Assembly: GCF_964275005.1 (NCBI RefSeq)
Contig: NC_092702.1
Coordinates: 33,456,726 to 33,520,725, forward strand
Origin: Diadema setosum
Taxonomy: Eukaryota; Echinodermata; Echinoidea; Diadematoida; Diadematidae
Direction of reading: 5' to 3'
DNA: 64,000 nt
This document shows, in pieces, positions 1 through 12,496 of the stretch (the stretch's first letter is position 1; every line of letters starts with the position of its first letter). A program made the translations under genes and the position numbers. The notes beneath the pieces were generated by a model that worked only from the letters and a program-made list of their open reading frames with translations, did not search any database and had not been told where the DNA came from.

Positions 1-3000
1 GCGGCTTTACAAAATAAAAGGCTGGCGCGACCTTCGCCCCCACCCCCATTTTCTTATTTTTATTTCTGTTGTGTTGAAAAACTAAAGAGAGGGGGCACTA
101 AAGGGGGATGCGCCCCTCTAAATCCGAGATTGCGTCAAGCACAAATATCAGTATTGGATTAACCACAAATGTCATAACGCAACACAGGGGCGGATCCAGG
201 AATTCCGTAGGGGGGGGGGGGTGCCTGTACAAAATCAAAGGCTGGCGCGACTCCCCTTTTCTTATTTTTGTTTCTGTTGGTTTAACCTAATATAGTGAGG
301 GTGCACGAGAGGGGGAAGCGCCCCCTCGCGATCCATCATTGCTTCAACCACATAATACAATGGAAAAGCTCATTGCTTGCATTACAGGGGCGGATCCGGA
401 AATTTTGTAAAGGGGAGGCGTCTTTACAAAGTCAAAGACTGGCGCGACCTTCCCCCTCCCCATTTTCTTCTTTTTAGTTCTGTTGTATTGACCAAATAAA
501 GAGATGGGCACTAAAGGGGGATGCGCCCCCTCTAATCCCACGATTGCATCAACAACAAGTCAAAATCGGGCATTGATCACAAATGGAAACACGTCGACCA
601 CAAATGTCATAACGCGTCACAGGGGTGGATCCAGGAATTCCGTACGGGGGGGGGCGCCTTTACAAGATCAAAGGCTGGCGAGACACTCCCCCCCCCCCCC
701 ATTTCTTATTTTTATTTTTGTTGTTTTTAACCTAATAATTATAGTGAGGGTGCACCAGAGGGGGAAGCGCCCCCTCTCGATCCATCATTGCGTCAACCAC
801 AAATGACTAAACTCATTGCTCTCATTACAGGGGCGGATCCAGGAATTTCGTAAAGGGGAGGCGTCTTTACAAAGTCAAAGTCTGGTGCGACCCTCCTCCC
901 TCCCCCATTTCGTTCTTTTTATTTCTGTTGTCTTGATGAAATAAAGAGAGGAGGCACTGAAGGGAGATGCGCCCCCTCTCAATCCGCGATTGCGTCAACC
1001 GAAAATGTCAAAATCGGAGATTAACCATAAAAAGTTCTAATGTCATAACACGTCGACCACATACAAATGTCAAAATTTTCAAACTAATTGCAAATGTCAT
1101 AATGCGTCAGAGGGGTGGATCCAGGAATTCCGTAAAGGGGATTGCCGCCTTTAAAAAATCAAAGGCTTTTAACAAAATATAGTGAGGGGGCACGAGAGGG
1201 GGACGCGCCCCCTCTCGTTCCATGCTTGATTGCGTCAACCACAAAAATCAAAACTCATTGCTTGCATTACAGGGGCGGATCCAGGAATTCCGTAAAGGGG
1301 AGTCACCTTTACAAAATCAAAGGCTGGCGAGACCCCATCCCATTTTCTTATATTTATTTTTGTTGCGTTAACAAAACATAGCGAGGGGGCACCAGAGGGG
1401 GATGCGCCCCCTCTCGATCAGCGTTTGCGCCAACCGCAAATGTCAAAATTGGATTAACCACAAAATGTCATAAGACGTCGACCACAAAAATGTCGAAATT
1501 TCCAGATGTACTGCAAATAACGCGTCACAGGGGCGGATCCAGGAGTTTCGTAAAGGGGAGCCACCTTTACAAAATTAGAACAGCCGCACGCCTTTTTTTT
1601 CCTTTTTATTTCTGTTGTTTAAAAAATGAAAGAAGGCAGCAGAGACGAATGCGCCCCCTTTCGATCCGCGATTGCACTATAGGGGCGGGTCCAGGAATTC
1701 CGTAAAGGGGAGACGCCATTAAAAAAATCAAATGCCTGCGCAAGCCACCTCTCCTTTTTCTTAATTCAATTTCTTTCGTGTTTACAAAAGTAGAGACGGG
1801 GAGGGGGTATACCGCCCCCCTCTCGACCCGCGACTGCGTCAACCACAAGTTTTTGGCAAATCTCGTTGTTTGCATTGCATGGGGCGGAACCAGGAATTCC
1901 GTAAAGGGGAGGCCCCTTTACAAAATTAAAGATTGCCGCACCCCCATTCTTTTTTTTTCTTTTTTTTTAACGTTTAAACAAAAGAAATAAAAAGAAAAAT
2001 AAGGGGGAGGGGGATTTCGCAAGCCTTTCATTTTGAAAAGACGTCTCCCCTTTGTGCTTTAAGGAATTCTTGGACCTGCCCCCGTAATGCAAGCAATGAG
2101 TTTTGACAGTTGTGGTTGACGTACGCGATTGCGGATAGAGGGGGGAGGGGAGCATCCCCCTCTGGTACCCCCTCTCTATTTTTTGTTTTTGTTTTGTTTT
2201 TGTTGGTAAAACAACAGAAATGAAAAAAAAAAAATAGGGGATGCGGCATAACGCGTTACAGGGGCGGATCAAGGAGTTTCGTAAAGGGGGGGGGGGCGTC
2301 TTTACAAAACTAGAACTGCCGCACCCCAACCCTCCATTTTTTCCATTTTTCTATTGTTTTAACTAAAGAAAAAGAAAGAGAGGGGAGCGCCAGAGGGGGA
2401 TGCTCTCCCTCCTCGATCCGCGATTCGGTCAACCACAAAATGTCAAAACTCATTTTTGCTTGCATGATAGGGGCGGATACAGGAATTCCGTTAAGGGGAG
2501 GCGCCCTTACAAGATCAAAGCTGCTGCATCGTTTGCATTACAGGGGTGGATCCAGGAATTCCGTAAAAGGTAGACACCTTTACAAAATTAAAGGCTTCCA
2601 CCCCCCCATTTTATTTATTTTTGTTGTTTTAACAAAAAAAAAAAGGGGGGCACCAGAGATGTACCAGTCCCCTCCCAATCCATGATTGCGTCAACCACAA
2701 ATGTCAAAACTCATTGCTTGCATTAAGGGCGGATCCAGGAATTCAGTAAACAGGAGGCGCCTTTACAAGATATAATGGCTGCCGCACCCCCATATTTTAT
2801 TATTGTTTTAAAAAAAGAGAGGTGGCATCAGAGGGGGATGCGCCTCCTTCTCGATCCGCGATTGCGTTAACCATAATATCAAAACTAATTTCTTACCGTA
2901 CAGGGACAGATCCAGGAATTCCGTAAAGGGGAAGCGCCTTTACAAAATTTAAATCTGCCGCACCCCCCTATTTTTTCTTTTAATTTTTCTATTGTTAGAA

Positions 3001-3360
3001 AAAAAAATGAAGGAGTCACCATAGAGGTATGAGCCCCCTCTCGATCCGCGATTGGGTTAACACAAAATGTCAACACTCATTGCTTGCATTAGAGGGGCGG
3101 TCCAAATTCCGTAAAGGAGAGAAGCGTTTATAAAATCAAAAAGTTGCGCAAACTGCCTCGCCTTTTTTTTTCATTTAATTTCTTTTGTGTTAACAAAAAT
3201 AGAGACGGGGAGGGGGTACCGTGTCCCCCCTCTAGATCCGCGACTGCGTCAACCACAAGTTAATTAATGGCAAAACCCATTATTTGCATTACAAGGGGGC
3301 GGAACCAGGAATTCCGTAAAGTGATGGAGGCTCCTTTACACAATTAAAGACTGCCGCTTT
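1..3360 (+). repeat. Tandem array of GGATCC-ended MITE-like units, plus orientation (left arm)
   Basis: About 17 degenerate units, 150-270 bp apart. Each begins GGGGCGGATCCAGGAATTCC, then a GGGGAGGCGCCTTTACAAAA block, a C-rich then T-rich stretch, a GAGGGGGCACCAGAGGGGGA block, a degenerate closing CTCGATCCGC, and a spacer containing CAACCACAAATGTCA. Starts are near 188, 390, 625, 831, 1112, 1271, 1531, 1683, 1880, 2262, 2469, 2544, 2727, 2905, 3096 and 3297. One unit near 2070 is inverted. Opening and closing GGATCC words read as terminal inverted repeats, so the unit looks like a small non-autonomous DNA transposon that was tandemly amplified. Short ORFs here (RGGSRNSVKG-type) only translate the repeat. 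No gene is seen. Confidence 0.9.
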
Positions 3361-3399
3361 AGCTGTCGTTTAAACAAAAGAAATAAAACGATATTGATA

Positions 3400-6300
3400 A
3401 GGGGGAGGGGGATTGCGTCAACCTTTCATTTTGAGAAGACGTCTCCCCTTTACGCTTTACGGAATTCCTGGACCCGCTCCTGTAATACAAGCAATGAGCA
3501 AGCATTTCTGTTGTTGTTAAAACAACAGAAATGCAAAATAGGGGTGCGGCAGGTTTTAAATTTGTCAAGGCTCCTCCCCTTTACAGAATTCCTGGATCCG
3601 CCCCTGTAATGCAAGCAATGAGTTTTGACATTTTGTGGTTGACGCAATCGCGGATCGAGACGGGCGCATCCCCCTCTGATGCCCCCTCTATTTTTTTTTC
3701 TTCAAAACAACATAAATGATAAAAAGATGGGGTGATGCGTCAGGCTTTAATTATGCAAAGGTGCACCCCCTCCCCTTTACGGAATTCCTGGACCCGCCCC
3801 TGTAATGGAAGCAATGAGTTTGGTCATTGTGGTTGACGCAATCATGGATCGAGAGGGGGCGCATCCCCCATGGTGCCCCCTCTATATATTTTGTTAAAAC
3901 AAGAGAAAATGAAAAGAAGAAAATGGGGAGGTGTCGCGTGAGCCTTTGATTTTGTAAAGGCGCCTCCCCTTCACGGAATTCCAGGATACGCCCCTGTCCT
4001 GCAAGCAATGAGTTTTGACATTTTGTGGTTGACGCAATCGCGGATCGAGACGGGCGCATCCCCCTCTGATGCCCCCTCTATTTTTTTTCTTCAAAACAAC
4101 ATGAATGATAAAAAGATGGGGTGATGCGTCAGGCTTTAATTATGCAAAGGTGCACCCCCTCCCCTTTACGGAATTCCTGGACCCGCCCCTGTAATGGAAG
4201 CAATGAGTTTGGTCATTGTGGTTGACGCAGTCATGGATTGAGAGGGGGCGCATCCCCCATGGTGCCCCCTCTATATATTTTGTTAAAACAAGAGAAAATA
4301 AAAAGAAGAAAATGGGGCGGTGTCGCGTGAGCCTTTGATTTTGTAAAGGCGCCTCCCCTTCACGGAATTCCCGGATACGCCCCTGTCATGCAAGCAAAGA
4401 GTTTGGTCATTTATTTGTGGTTGACGCAATCATGGATCGAGAGGGGGCTCATCCCCCATGGTGCCCCTCTATATATTTTGTTAAAACAAGAGAAAATGAA
4501 AAGAAGAAAATGGGGTGGTGTCGCGTGAGCCTTTGATTTTGTAAAGGCGCCTCCCCTTCACGGAATTCCTGGATACGCCCCTGTAATGTAAGCAATGGGT
4601 TTAGTCATTTGTGGTTGACGCAATCCTGGATCGAGAGGGGGCGCATCCCCCATGGTGCCCGAAAAGAAGAAAATGGGGTGGTGTCTCGCGAGCCTTTGAT
4701 TTTGTAAAGGCACCTCCCCTTCACGGAATTCCTGGATACGCCCCTGTAATGCAAGCAATGAGTTTTTCCATTTGTGGTTGACGCAATGATGGATCGAGAG
4801 GGGGCGCTTCCCCCTCTGGTGCACCCTCACTATATTAGGTTAAAACAACAGAAAAAAAATAAGAAAAGGGGGTCGCGCCAGCCCCCTCCCCCCTTTATGG
4901 AATTACTTGATCCGCCCATGTGACGCGTTATGACATTATTTTGTGTTCGAAGTGTTATGACATTTGTGGTTAATCCAATATTGACATTTGCGGTTGACGC
5001 AATCGCGGATTTAGAGGAGGCGCACCCCCCTTACTGCCCCTGTCTTTATTTTGTCAACAGAACACAAATAAAAAGAAGAAAAGTGAGGAGGGTCGCGCCA
5101 GCCTTTCATTTTGTAGAAGCGCCCCTCCCCTTTGTGGAATTCCTGGATCCGCCCCTGTAATGCAAGCAATGAGTTTTTCCATTTGTGGTTGACGCAATGA
5201 TGGATCGAGAGGGGCCCCATCCCCCTCTGGTGCACCCTCACTATAATTATTCGGTTAAAACAACAGAAAAAAAAGGAATTGGGGGGGGGGGGTGGGGACA
5301 GAGTGTCGCGCCAGCCTTTGAAATTGTAAAGGCGCCCCCCCCCCCTTTCCGGAATTCCTGCATCCGCCCCTGTGACGCGATATGACATTTGTGGTCGACG
5401 TGTTATGACATTTGTGGTTAATTCCCGATTTTGACTTTTGGTTGACTCAATCGCGGATTATGAGGGGGCGCATCCCCCTTCAGTGCCCATCTCTTTATTT
5501 TGTCAACACAACAGAAATAAGAAGAAAATGGGGGAGGGGGGAAGGTCACGCCAGCCCTTGACTTTCTTGTGAAGACGTACGCCTCCCCTTTACAAAATTC
5601 CTGGATCCCCCCCCCCCCCCATAATTTCAAGCAATGAGTTTTCGAGAGGGGGGGGGGGGCTTCTCTCTCTGGTGCACCCTCACTATAGTATGTTAAACCA
5701 ACGGAAACAAAAATAAGAAAAGGGGGTCGTGCCAGCCTTTGATTTTGTAAAGCCTTCCCCCTTTTTTTATGGAATTCCTGAATCCGCCCCTGTGACGCAA
5801 TCGCGGATTTAGAGGAGGCGCACCCCCCCCCCTCCTAAGTGCCGCCTCTCTTTATTTCGTCAACACAACAGAAATAAAAAGAAGAAAAGGGGGAGGGTCG
5901 GGCCAGCCTTTCATTTTGTAAAGGCGCCCCTCCCCTTTACGGAATTCCTGGATCCGCCCCCGTAATGCAAGCAATGAGTTTTGATATTTGTGGTTGACGC
6001 AATCATGATTCGAGAGGGGGCTCTTCCACCTCTGGCTCCCTCTATGTTAAAACAACAGAAATAAAGATGAAAATGGGGGGGGGGGTGTCACGCCAGCCTT
6101 TGATTTTTTTAAGGCGCCCCTCCGCTTTACGGAATTCCTGGATCCACCCCTTGTGACGCGTTATGGCATTTGCAGTTAGTTTGAAAATTTTGACACCTGT
6201 GGTCGACGCGTTATGACATTTGTAGTTAATCCCCGATTTTGACATTTGCGGTTGACGCAATCGCGGATTGATAGGGGGCGCATCCCCCATTAGTGCCCAA

Positions 6301-6860
6301 TCTCTTTATTTCGTCAACACGACAGAAACAAAAAGAAGAAAATAGGGGAGGGGAGGGTCGCGCAAGCCTTTGATTTTGTAAAGACGCCTCCCCTTTACAA
6401 AATTCCTGTATCCGCCCCTGTAATGCAAGCACTGAGTTTTTCCATGTGGTCGACGCAATGATAGATCGAAAGGGGGCGCTTCCCCCTCTCGTGCACCGTC
6501 ACTAACAGAAACAAAAATAAGAAAAGGGGGTCGCGCCAGCCTTTGACTTTGTAAAGCCCCCCCCCCCCCCTTTACGGAATTCATGGATCCGCCCCTGTGT
6601 CGCGTTATGACATTTGTGGTCTACGTGTTATGACATTTGTGGTAAATCCAATATTGATATTTGTGGTTGACGCAATCGCGGATTTAGAGGGGGCGCATCC
6701 CCCTTTAGTGTCCCCCTCTCTTTATTTTGTGAACACAGCAGAAATAAGAATAAGAAAAGGGGGGGGGGCGAGGGTCGTGCCAACCTTTGATTTTGTAAAG
6801 GCGCCTCCCCTTTATGGCATTCCTCGATCCGCCCTTGTGACGCGTCAGGACATTTTGCAG
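3400..6860 (-). repeat. Same MITE-like array in minus orientation (right arm)
   Basis: About 18 units of the same family in reverse: each reads ...CCCCTTTACGGAATTCCTGG ATCCGCCCCTG and then GCAATGAGTTTTGACATTTG spacer words. Closing ends lie near 3459, 3590, 3780, 3977, 4170, 4362, 4560, 4729, 4898, 5137, 5350, 5590, 5770, 5940, 6130, 6400, 6577 and 6816. With the preceding block it forms an imperfect inverted repeat with arms of about 3.4 kb centred near 3.38 kb. From about 4.9 kb the spacers increasingly carry ATTTGTGGTCGACGTGTTAT words, which link to the minisatellite that follows. Confidence 0.9.
3621..4395 (-). repeat. 390-bp higher-order duplication within the array
   Basis: The word CGGGCGCATCCCCCTCTGAT occurs at 3661 and again at 4051. 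The flanking two-unit blocks are nearly identical over about 350-390 bp, whereas other neighbouring units differ much more. This is a recent dimer duplication inside the older array, or an assembly duplication. Confidence 0.8.
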
Positions 6861-6879
6861 AAAATTGGGAAATTTTGAC

Positions 6880-7215
6880 ATTTGTCGTCGACGTGTTATG
6901 ACATTAGTGGTTAATCCGATTTTGACATTTGTCGTCGACGTGTTATGACATTTGCAGTAAAAATGGAAATTTTGACATTTGTCGTCGACGTGTTATGACA
7001 TTAGTGGTTGATCCGATTTTGACATTTGTCGTCGACGTGTTATGACATTAGTGGTTGTTTTGACATTTGTCGTCGACGTGTTATGACATTAGTGGTTGTT
7101 TTGACATTTGTCGTCGACGCGTTATGACATTAGTGGTTGTTTTGACATTTGTCGTCGACGTGTTATGACATTAGTGGTTGTTTTGACATTAGTGGGCGAT
7201 TTTGACATTAGTGGG
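6880..7215 (+). repeat. 41-53 bp minisatellite with TCGTCGACG core
   Basis: Seven copies of TTTGTCGTCGACGTGTTATG (one with CGCG) followed by ACATTAGTGGTTG. The last four are spaced at 41 bp. The unit matches the inter-unit spacer of the array to its left (for example near 5385 and 6190), so it appears to be an expansion of that spacer at the array's right edge. Confidence 0.85.
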
Positions 7216-7642
7216 CTCTACAGACCGTCGGGCTATTTATGTTGTTCCCCAAACACCCATGAACACGAACACTCACACCTTTACTCTATCACGACTAGAA
7301 CCATCTACACAAACGTATTGTTTTCATGTGCATTTTAATCGATGTTTGCATTTTACCATGGGCCACGGCCGCGGCATGGGGCCATGGGTATACCGGCCAA
7401 CTGAAACACAGGACGCAATACAAGCATCAAGTCCTGTCGCTGCCAGCATGTCGCGACGCGACGGTCGGGCTATATTTACATTTTAATATCAATCATCACC
7501 AGGCCATGCCATGATCATGATACACCACAGGACTGTGAATGCAAAATTAATGCAATGTAAATTTACATTACTGACGTACTATACACCAATGTACATATAT
7601 GGGACCGTTTCAAAACTTTCGCTTTGAGTAGGCCCTACTGAC
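7216..7642. other. No feature recognised
   Basis: Mostly non-repetitive DNA after the minisatellite. Three short overlapping ORFs have no recognisable protein features. It contains a GGCCACGGCCGCGGCATGGG GC-rich patch near 7361. Confidence 0.5.
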
Positions 7643-7774
7643 CTTTTCGCATAACGTACTAATCAAACGCTTTTGGGTTCTCACGACATCTTGCAGTTGA
7701 GTGAAAACGAATTGATGAGAGTCCTCTAAGCTATTTGCACCGCTGACGGAAGCGTTCTCACTGCCATCCGACAT
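7643..7774 (-). CDS. Possible first coding exon of an unidentified gene
   Basis: On the minus strand an ATG at 7774 opens 44 codons ending at AAG followed by GTCAGT, a plausible splice donor. The peptide starts MSDGSENASVSG and ends TQKRLISTLCEK, acidic and serine-rich first, then amphipathic and helix-prone (LQDVVRTQKRLISTL), like the start of a coiled coil. The frame stays open upstream to an ATG at 7882 and downstream to a stop at 7610. I do not recognise the family. No partner exon was found to the left, where the repeat array begins; if real, the gene is either interrupted by the array or its next exon lies beyond the window. It could be a chance ORF. Confidence 0.3.
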
Positions 7775-7882
7775 GATTTCTAGGCATATCACCTCCGATC
7801 CCTGGGAAGACCTACTACCAAGCTTGCTGCACGCATCACGCACGTCCCTGGACGTGCGCTCCACGTGCGCGTGCTCGCTCAC

Positions 7883-8893
7883 CTACTATGAAAAATGCAA
7901 GAAAAATGTTGCAGGAGATATATTTCATTAGTACACATACATACATGTACTCGAATGTGAAGCCTATGAATTAAGAAGAGAGGAAATTGTTAGATCTACA
8001 GTGTAATTCTTCTTCTTCTTCTTCCGATAAAGTGCTGCCCTCAAATGGTCAAGGATGAACGCACTGCAATATTTTGAAAATTCATCCACTTTCAAGCAAG
8101 AGGTAAAGGTTTGATTAATTTGTGCAGATTTATACTTTATGTAGGCCCTATATTACCTGGTATAGGCCTACTAGGAATATATACATGTAGTTCATCTTCC
8201 CATGACAAACAGGGTATTTATATATTTCCCCTTTTTGATTTATTTATTTTTGTTGTTGATAATACTTGTTGTTGGTTGTTGTTATAGTTATTTTTGCTAT
8301 TGTTGTAAGGAATTCCATGGGACCATGATGGAAATCATCTTGTGTCAGTTGACCTGTGGTGCCTAATGGAAAGGCAAGTTAAAAGATTGAAGTGTTTGAA
8401 TCAGCAGGGTCATCTCGGTGTCAACAGGTTTTATTCTGAAGGTTTCACAAGGTTTCATTGTAGCAGTTTGATACGGTTCCACGTTTCCGGTTTTGGATAT
8501 CCGCTTCTTCATAATATATACACACACACTCAAACACATTTTTTGTTGTCGTTAATTAGTATTTTGGGCAGGCATTTAGTTGTGTTAAGTTGAGTTCTCT
8601 GAGCATATTTTTTTTTTTTTTTTTTTTGGTCCGGCTATTTCTATTACTGCCATCATTTATTGTATTAATATATCGACTGTAAGTCCTTTTGTGTACACTT
8701 TTCTATTGCTACTGAAATATAAATTTTGATGAATCATATTAATTTGTCGACTGTAAGTCACCTTTTTATTTCTACAATGATTTCATACTCATGTTGTACA
8801 AGTTTTAATGTGTATTTATCGCTGTTGTTGTTTTTTTATATGAATTTTATATGTATGTCAAGTGGACCCCTTTGAAAATCAGCTGTGCTGGGT
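7883..8893. other. No gene recognised; simple repeats
   Basis: AT-rich intergenic DNA with a CTT run (about 8008-8024), TTG-rich patches near 8250-8300 and a T run near 8610-8627. The 83-codon ORF at 8342-8593 has no recognisable features. Confidence 0.5.
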
Positions 8894-8898
8894 GCTGG

Positions 8899-8925
8899 AA
8901 ATAAATAAATAAATAAATAAATGAA

Positions 8926-8964
<39 letters not shown>

Positions 8965-8967
8965 ATA
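8899..8967 (+). repeat. (AAAT)n microsatellite
   Basis: About 17 near-perfect AAAT units with one G substitution. Confidence 0.95.
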
Positions 8968-9039
8968 TTGAAACATGTTATGCTGTTTATAAACTTCGAG
9001 ATGGTTACCATGTTCTTGTGCCTTTTATAACAAGGTTTT

Positions 9040-9165
9040 GAACTTCTTCTTCTTCCAAGATACTCCTCGACGTTCCTTCTGGAACCAAACGGAGAGGAAA
9101 GGGGGAGTGCGCGATATTGCTCTGTCAGTCCTGAACAATAAAGAAACTTGAAACTTGAAATTGCA
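9040..9165 (+). mobile_element. Possible 3' tail of a retroposed element
   Basis: Contains an AATAAAG signal followed by a short tandem GAAACTTGAAACTTGAAA, the kind of short tandem tail seen at 3' ends of LINE- or SINE-like insertions. No coding remnant is visible, so this stays tentative. Confidence 0.25.
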
Positions 9166-9647
9166 TGAACGTGAAAACTGCTTGAAATTACTAAACTCCC
9201 TGTGAACAGGGAGGTGGAAGAGGAGTGGTATCCGGATGTTGTCGCTAGTTGGTTTGAAAGGCTATATGCTAAACCGAGACTACGTACAGCCTATGATTCC
9301 TCGCAAAAAAAAAAAAACCTACAAAAACAAACAATTAACTTCAAACGTATAGCAACACTAGGATACTACTGTGCAATCCGCTCGACGGGTGTGGAGAGGA
9401 ACAGGCTATATAAGTTGAATAGTTTTGCCTATCATCAATCAGTGAAAAAGGTAATATGTTATAGTTTAACCAACCTATTCTTATGAGAAAAAAGCAACAA
9501 CAAGGAACCTTATCGATAACAAAACAGAGTGTTCCAAGTTTAGGCGCCTACAGGCAAAAAGATCAGTCAGTGCAAATGCAAATATTAGGACAGAATTAAG
9601 TTTTCTTTTATCAAAAGGGAGGGGGGGGGGGAAGAAACACTTCATCG

Positions 9648-9697
9648 GATTGACAAATTGCACAACATCGACGTCGATGTAGGGCAATTTGTCAATC
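9648..9697. repeat. Nested palindrome / potential cruciform
   Basis: GATTGACAAATTG (9648-9660) pairs exactly with CAATTTGTCAATC (9685-9697). At the centre is the perfect 14-bp palindrome CATCGACGTCGATG (9666-9679), with symmetric 5-nt bulges between the two stems. Confidence 0.85.
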
Positions 9698-9699
9698 AG

Positions 9700-12280
9700 T
9701 TGCAATAAGAACAACTCGACGGAAGAGTTTCATGAATTTGAGGGAAATTATTGTTCGATGCGTCTTGTCCCGTAATGAACTTGTAAGTCACACTGTAAAT
9801 CTACAACTTCTATTACACTTGAGAAATATATTTTATGTGATAGTATACATCCTATTGCTTTGTGGACTAGTTTATGCTTCGGAGTATATTTTCCTTGTAA
9901 ATTATATAGAGCAATGATCATTTACCCGAACTTGACTGGACAAGTCCAGTGAGCAAACAGTCGGCAAGCTGTCCTCTGAATGTCGTTAATTCTCTGGTGC
10001 CATTTTTGTGTATTCCCTTACTATCTCGGCTCTTGCTTGCTTGAATTTAAAGGTTAGTACTGTGGTCTAATTTTAGCGAGGAGCTGATATTGACATTCAG
10101 AATGTACATCCCTGTAAAAGATACACTTTTAATACGCCCCCTCAATTTATTTATTTTTTTTTTTTATACCAATGGTTATAGCTGGAGGTCTCTTCTATCA
10201 TGACACCGAAAGTCAGAAAATATATTTCATGTTTGGTGAACACTGCCCACTTTTGTAAAGGACATGAAAAGTAGGATGTGCAGAAATTGCCGCCATGAGT
10301 GGACACCCATTGTCCATTTCTCAATAAAACCCATACACCAACACACGCGACTTTATTATACATGCTAGCCATTCCCACACACATTAATCCGAACAACACC
10401 AAACGGCGCAACATGGGCACACAGTATTGCAAACATTCGGATACACTGCAATTGTACTTACTAGTATTACAGATCTGTCCACCACCTCTTAACCCACTAA
10501 CTTCTATCAAATTAATGATGATATGGAATCATGCAAATACAGACACAACACAATAAATCTCGATTTCCTAATGATGAATTTACAAATTAGATTTTAATTT
10601 AAATACGAAAAATGATAAAGCCCCCAAAATATCATCATAATTTTCGCACATTGTACACATGACTATATACAAACCAATATATCATTATTGACTGACTTTA
10701 TCATTGCACTCCTCTTAACGATGTCAGAAATGACAATGTAATATTAAGAAGCCCACTCTGCGTTTTCACGACTCCGTGATTGATAACAGCATCTTAAAAA
10801 AAAACAACAACAACAACAAAGATCTCAATGACAATACTTCGGTCATTTTGCTGTAAGATTGATATTTTGGAGAAATCTTAGCTATGATGTTTCCAATTTT
10901 TTGTACTCTTCTTAATGAACACGTGATAAATACGTATACCTACAGTAATTAGTTAGATAATAGATCAACAATAACGATATTTTACTGGTCCCATCAAAAT
11001 ATAATTAAGTAAAGTGCTCAGAGGGATCCTGGATCAAGTAAATGATGACTGATTGTCGCTATACCATAGGGAAGTATGTGATTATTTATATATTCAGCCA
11101 AATTGACGAAGTTTCTCAAAACTTTAAAGAATAATTTATGAAGAAATAATACATTCATCACAATTAGTGCCTAGAGGTTTAAGGTTTATTTTCTGTCTGA
11201 CTTCAATAGTTTCACTATAGCACGAGTGATGAATTCAACTTCACACTGCTGTAAGATTTAAAGTTTTATAACTAACATTTCGGTAGACAGTCCGGCTTGA
11301 ACTTTCATACCGGGGATGTACATAATAATAGTAAATGTTTATATACAAACACACTCTTTCAAGCTCTTTTCTTTTGTTAACCCTTTTGTTATTTCATGTG
11401 GTCATAAAATTATAATTCGTTGTTGTTGTTGTTTTTGTTGTTGTTTTGTTGTTGCTGCTGTTGTTATTTAGAGACCCAGAGCCACATAATATAGAATTGA
11501 GTATTCTTTAGTTGTTAAATCATCAAGACTGTCCGAAGTGTCTATAGTGATCTAAACAGCGTGTTATGGTAAATTATTCTAGGAATTAGCAGGCATCAGT
11601 AAACAGTTAAGGTGCCAAATTTAAATGACATCCCCATTTTGTTATTCTATCTTATCAGCTACTCGGCACCTCGTTTGTTTGCCCACCCCCCCCCCCACCT
11701 TCATCATCAATCTATGCCTTTGTACAATTTGTGCTAAACAACAACAAAACGGACGGAAACGTGAAGATAGGGAGATGTGATACTATTTCCCCCAGCAAAA
11801 TATAAACAAGACACAATGGATCCGCGACGATCAATGAATTGCTGTACAAAATCAGGGTAAAATATAGGCTTTGTGTCGCGAAAATCAGGTTCGAAAAATC
11901 TTCAAACTTTTGTCATCGGCAGTAACAGGTTGATTATTGTTGCTCAGAAGTGTTCTTAAAGTTGTACATATTATTTTTTCGCATGACATTATATTTTACA
12001 ACAATGATATAGTTTTACATCTCCCTTGTCTCTCTCGCTCTTTCACACAGATGCACATACACAAACGCTTACACCTAATCTGTTCGGTTACAACAGTCTC
12101 TGTCATTCACGCGCAAACAAAGGATAGATGCGTGGTGACAAAGATTTAATTTGTCGCTTTCATTAGGTATACGATAATTTCAAATGAGCAAAATGGTCTA
12201 AATGTTTTGAACACATCAATATAGTACATAATAAATGCTTCCAATTTACATTTTCGGTTATGAATAAACATCATCATGAT
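9700..12280. other. Gene-free AT-rich intergenic stretch
   Basis: No ORF shows family features or paired splice signals. It contains an (AAC)n patch near 10804-10820, a (TTG)n patch near 11419-11465, a C run near 11687, and a T run near 10147 that could be the reverse of a poly-A tail. The minus-strand 119-codon ORF at 10151-10510 and the plus-strand 85-codon ORF at 10299-10556 overlap each other and look like chance. Confidence 0.5.
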
Positions 12281-12496
12281 CATCGTCAAGAATCAACCCA
12301 ACAGAAATCTTCCAACTTGCAACACATCAGAGTACAGGAGGACACCAATTCAAAATCCAGAAGCAACACATGAGAGTTGACGCCAGGACGTTCAGTCAAA
12401 GGGTAATTCAAAACTGGAACAATCCCCCCAGCAGCAGTTCGTGCAACGTCAATTAACAGCTTCAAAATATCATACATGTACATGTATATCTTTCTT

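Noticed and set aside
1-6860. CRISPR-like appearance of regularly spaced repeats
   Set aside because: Units are about 200 bp, diverged, in two orientations, in intron-bearing animal DNA. Solo copies occur elsewhere.
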